Shown here in pieces: positions 63,375-64,000 of a stretch of DNA of 64,000 nucleotides. The stretch comes from JACCSI01 sp963815285 (GTDB lineage: Bacteria; Acidobacteriota; Vicinamibacteria; Vicinamibacterales; UBA2999): assembly GCA_963815285.1 (NCBI GenBank), contig CAWFGB010000008.1, forward strand, positions 1,178,001 to 1,242,000. Reading direction: 5' to 3'. Position numbers and translations under genes: made by a program. Position 1 is the first letter of the stretch. Each line of letters begins with the position of its first letter. Under the pieces are notes generated by a model, which saw nothing but the letters and a program-made list of their open reading frames with translations, ran no database searches and had not been told where the DNA came from.

Positions 63375-64000
63375 ATGACCGTCCCCTCGGCACACGATGC
63401 TCTGGGTATTGCTGGATTTACGTTTGCTGACCTACATCAGCCGGCGCGCCTGCATGCCCTCTACGAGCTGTTTTGCGACGACGTCCGTCGCACCGACCCC
63501 GATGTGTGGGCGCAGTGGGACACCTATCGACTGACCCCTTCGGCTGTGGGAGCTGTAGCACGGTCGAACCTTATCGTCGCGATGGGGCCCTACGTCAGCC
63601 GGTTCATGGCCAGACTGTTCAGCGTCGGCCCCGAGGCCGAGATGATGGCGGCACAAACACGTGCCTACGACGACCTTTTCCGCTTCAAGATCGATTTCGT
63701 TCGTCGCCGCGCCCTGCCGCTGCTGAAGGCCGGCACGCCGGTGGTAGCCACCGCAGAGGACCACGGGATCGTTGAAGGTTTCATGGCCGGGCTGACTGAC
63801 GACGGCGCGCGCGAGTTGGCGTTGGCGCGGGCCGGCTGCGCGCTTCTCGATCGGGATGAGGTGGCGCGCGTCAGCGGCAGCGACGAAGAGAAGCAGGCGA
63901 TCGCGGCGCAAATGGATGCCGTCAAGCGGTGGTGCGCAGCGCACGTGCATCACCCGCGTTATCGCGACTGGGTCATCTTCCGTTTCCCTGAAACACTCGA
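63375..64000 (+). CDS. Unidentified protein, N-terminal part (3' end outside window)
   Basis: From ATG 63375 the frame is open to the last base of the window, giving at least 208 residues with no stop. It begins 'MTVPSAHDALGIAGFTFADL', followed by 'ARLHALYELFCDDVRRTDPD'. Further on it reads 'SNLIVAMGPYVSRFMARLFS' and 'YRDWVIFRFPETL'. The region is helical and soluble. It resembles the N-terminal domain of some large multidomain oxidoreductases, but I cannot name it with confidence. It is divergent from thiS, with a 182-bp gap. Confidence 0.6.
   Translation, partial: MTVPSAHDALGIAGFTFADLHQPARLHALYELFCDDVRRTDPDVWAQWDTYRLTPSAVGAVARSNLIVAMGPYVSRFMARLFSVGPEAEMMAAQTRAYDDLFRFKIDFVRRRALPLLKAGTPVVATAEDHGIVEGFMAGLTDDGARELALARAGCALLDRDEVARVSGSDEEKQAIAAQMDAVKRWCAAHVHHPRYRDWVIFRFPETL

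Noticed and set aside
1..64000. Insertion sequences, integrase genes or tRNA attachment sites that would explain acquisition of the locus
   Set aside because: No transposase, integrase, terminal inverted repeat pair or tRNA-like sequence was recognised anywhere in the window.

Overview
The window is GC-rich, densely coded DNA that carries a very large cell-surface polysaccharide (O-antigen or capsule type) biosynthesis and export locus of about 58 kb, bounded by housekeeping genes. At the left edge are the C-terminus of a DNA polymerase III delta-prime subunit, a YdcF-like membrane protein, pdxA and smpB. At the right edge are thiG, thiS and the start of an unidentified gene. The GC content, frequent GTG/TTG starts, 4-nt start/stop overlaps and style of the surface-polysaccharide proteins suggest Acidobacteriota (Vicinamibacteria-like). 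That is an inference from protein style, not a phylogenetic result.

Layout. 1-3.4 kb: housekeeping genes and a first GT2. 3.4-7.5 kb: sugar-nucleotide genes (wecE-like, rmlD-like, gmd) and a GT2. 7.5-9.5 kb (minus strand): a Wzt/Wzm-type ABC exporter whose permease has an extra N-terminal membrane domain. 9.7-10.04 kb: a mosaic pseudogene. 10.1-24 kb: methyltransferases, GT4 enzymes, two proteins built from HPLFD/NPLxHYL tandem repeats, and the heptose operon hddA-gmhA-gmhB. 24-32.6 kb: a segmental duplication of a polytopic membrane protein and a GT2 with Gly-Ala-X linkers. 32.6-35.0 kb: a tandem two-domain GT2. 35.0-38.96 kb: a badly frameshifted CDP-sugar block (rfbF, rfbG, C-methyltransferase, rfbC-like, epimerase start). 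It ends in a strange G-rich, C-poor tract at 38.96-39.2 kb. 39.3-42.1 kb: an exported fibronectin-type protein and a truncated paralogue. 42.2-47.9 kb: a large membrane protein, a STELLO-like enzyme, a GT2 and GDP-fucose synthase. 48-54.8 kb: three very long fused glycosyltransferase/methyltransferase/coiled-coil proteins. 54.8-62 kb: an L2HGDH-like oxidoreductase, WbpE-like and WbpA-like enzymes, an O-antigen-ligase-like protein and a coiled-coil methyltransferase. 62-64 kb: thiazole genes and an open 3' gene.

How the parts fit. Gmd plus Fcl give GDP-L-fucose. HddA-GmhA-GmhB lead towards GDP-D-glycero-D-manno-heptose, although HddC is not in the window. RfbF/RfbG plus a C-methyltransferase and epimerase point to a CDP-linked branched deoxysugar. 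WecE and RmlD homologues act on dTDP-sugars, and WbpA/WbpE on UDP-aminouronates. About a dozen glycosyltransferase domains assemble the chain, about ten methyltransferase domains decorate or cap it, and Wzm/Wzt export it. An O-antigen-ligase-like protein may transfer it.

Two cautions. Single-base frameshifts are common between 11 and 54 kb and extreme at 35-39 kb. Many may be sequencing or assembly errors rather than gene death. No tRNA, rRNA, CRISPR array, transposase or integrase was recognised.
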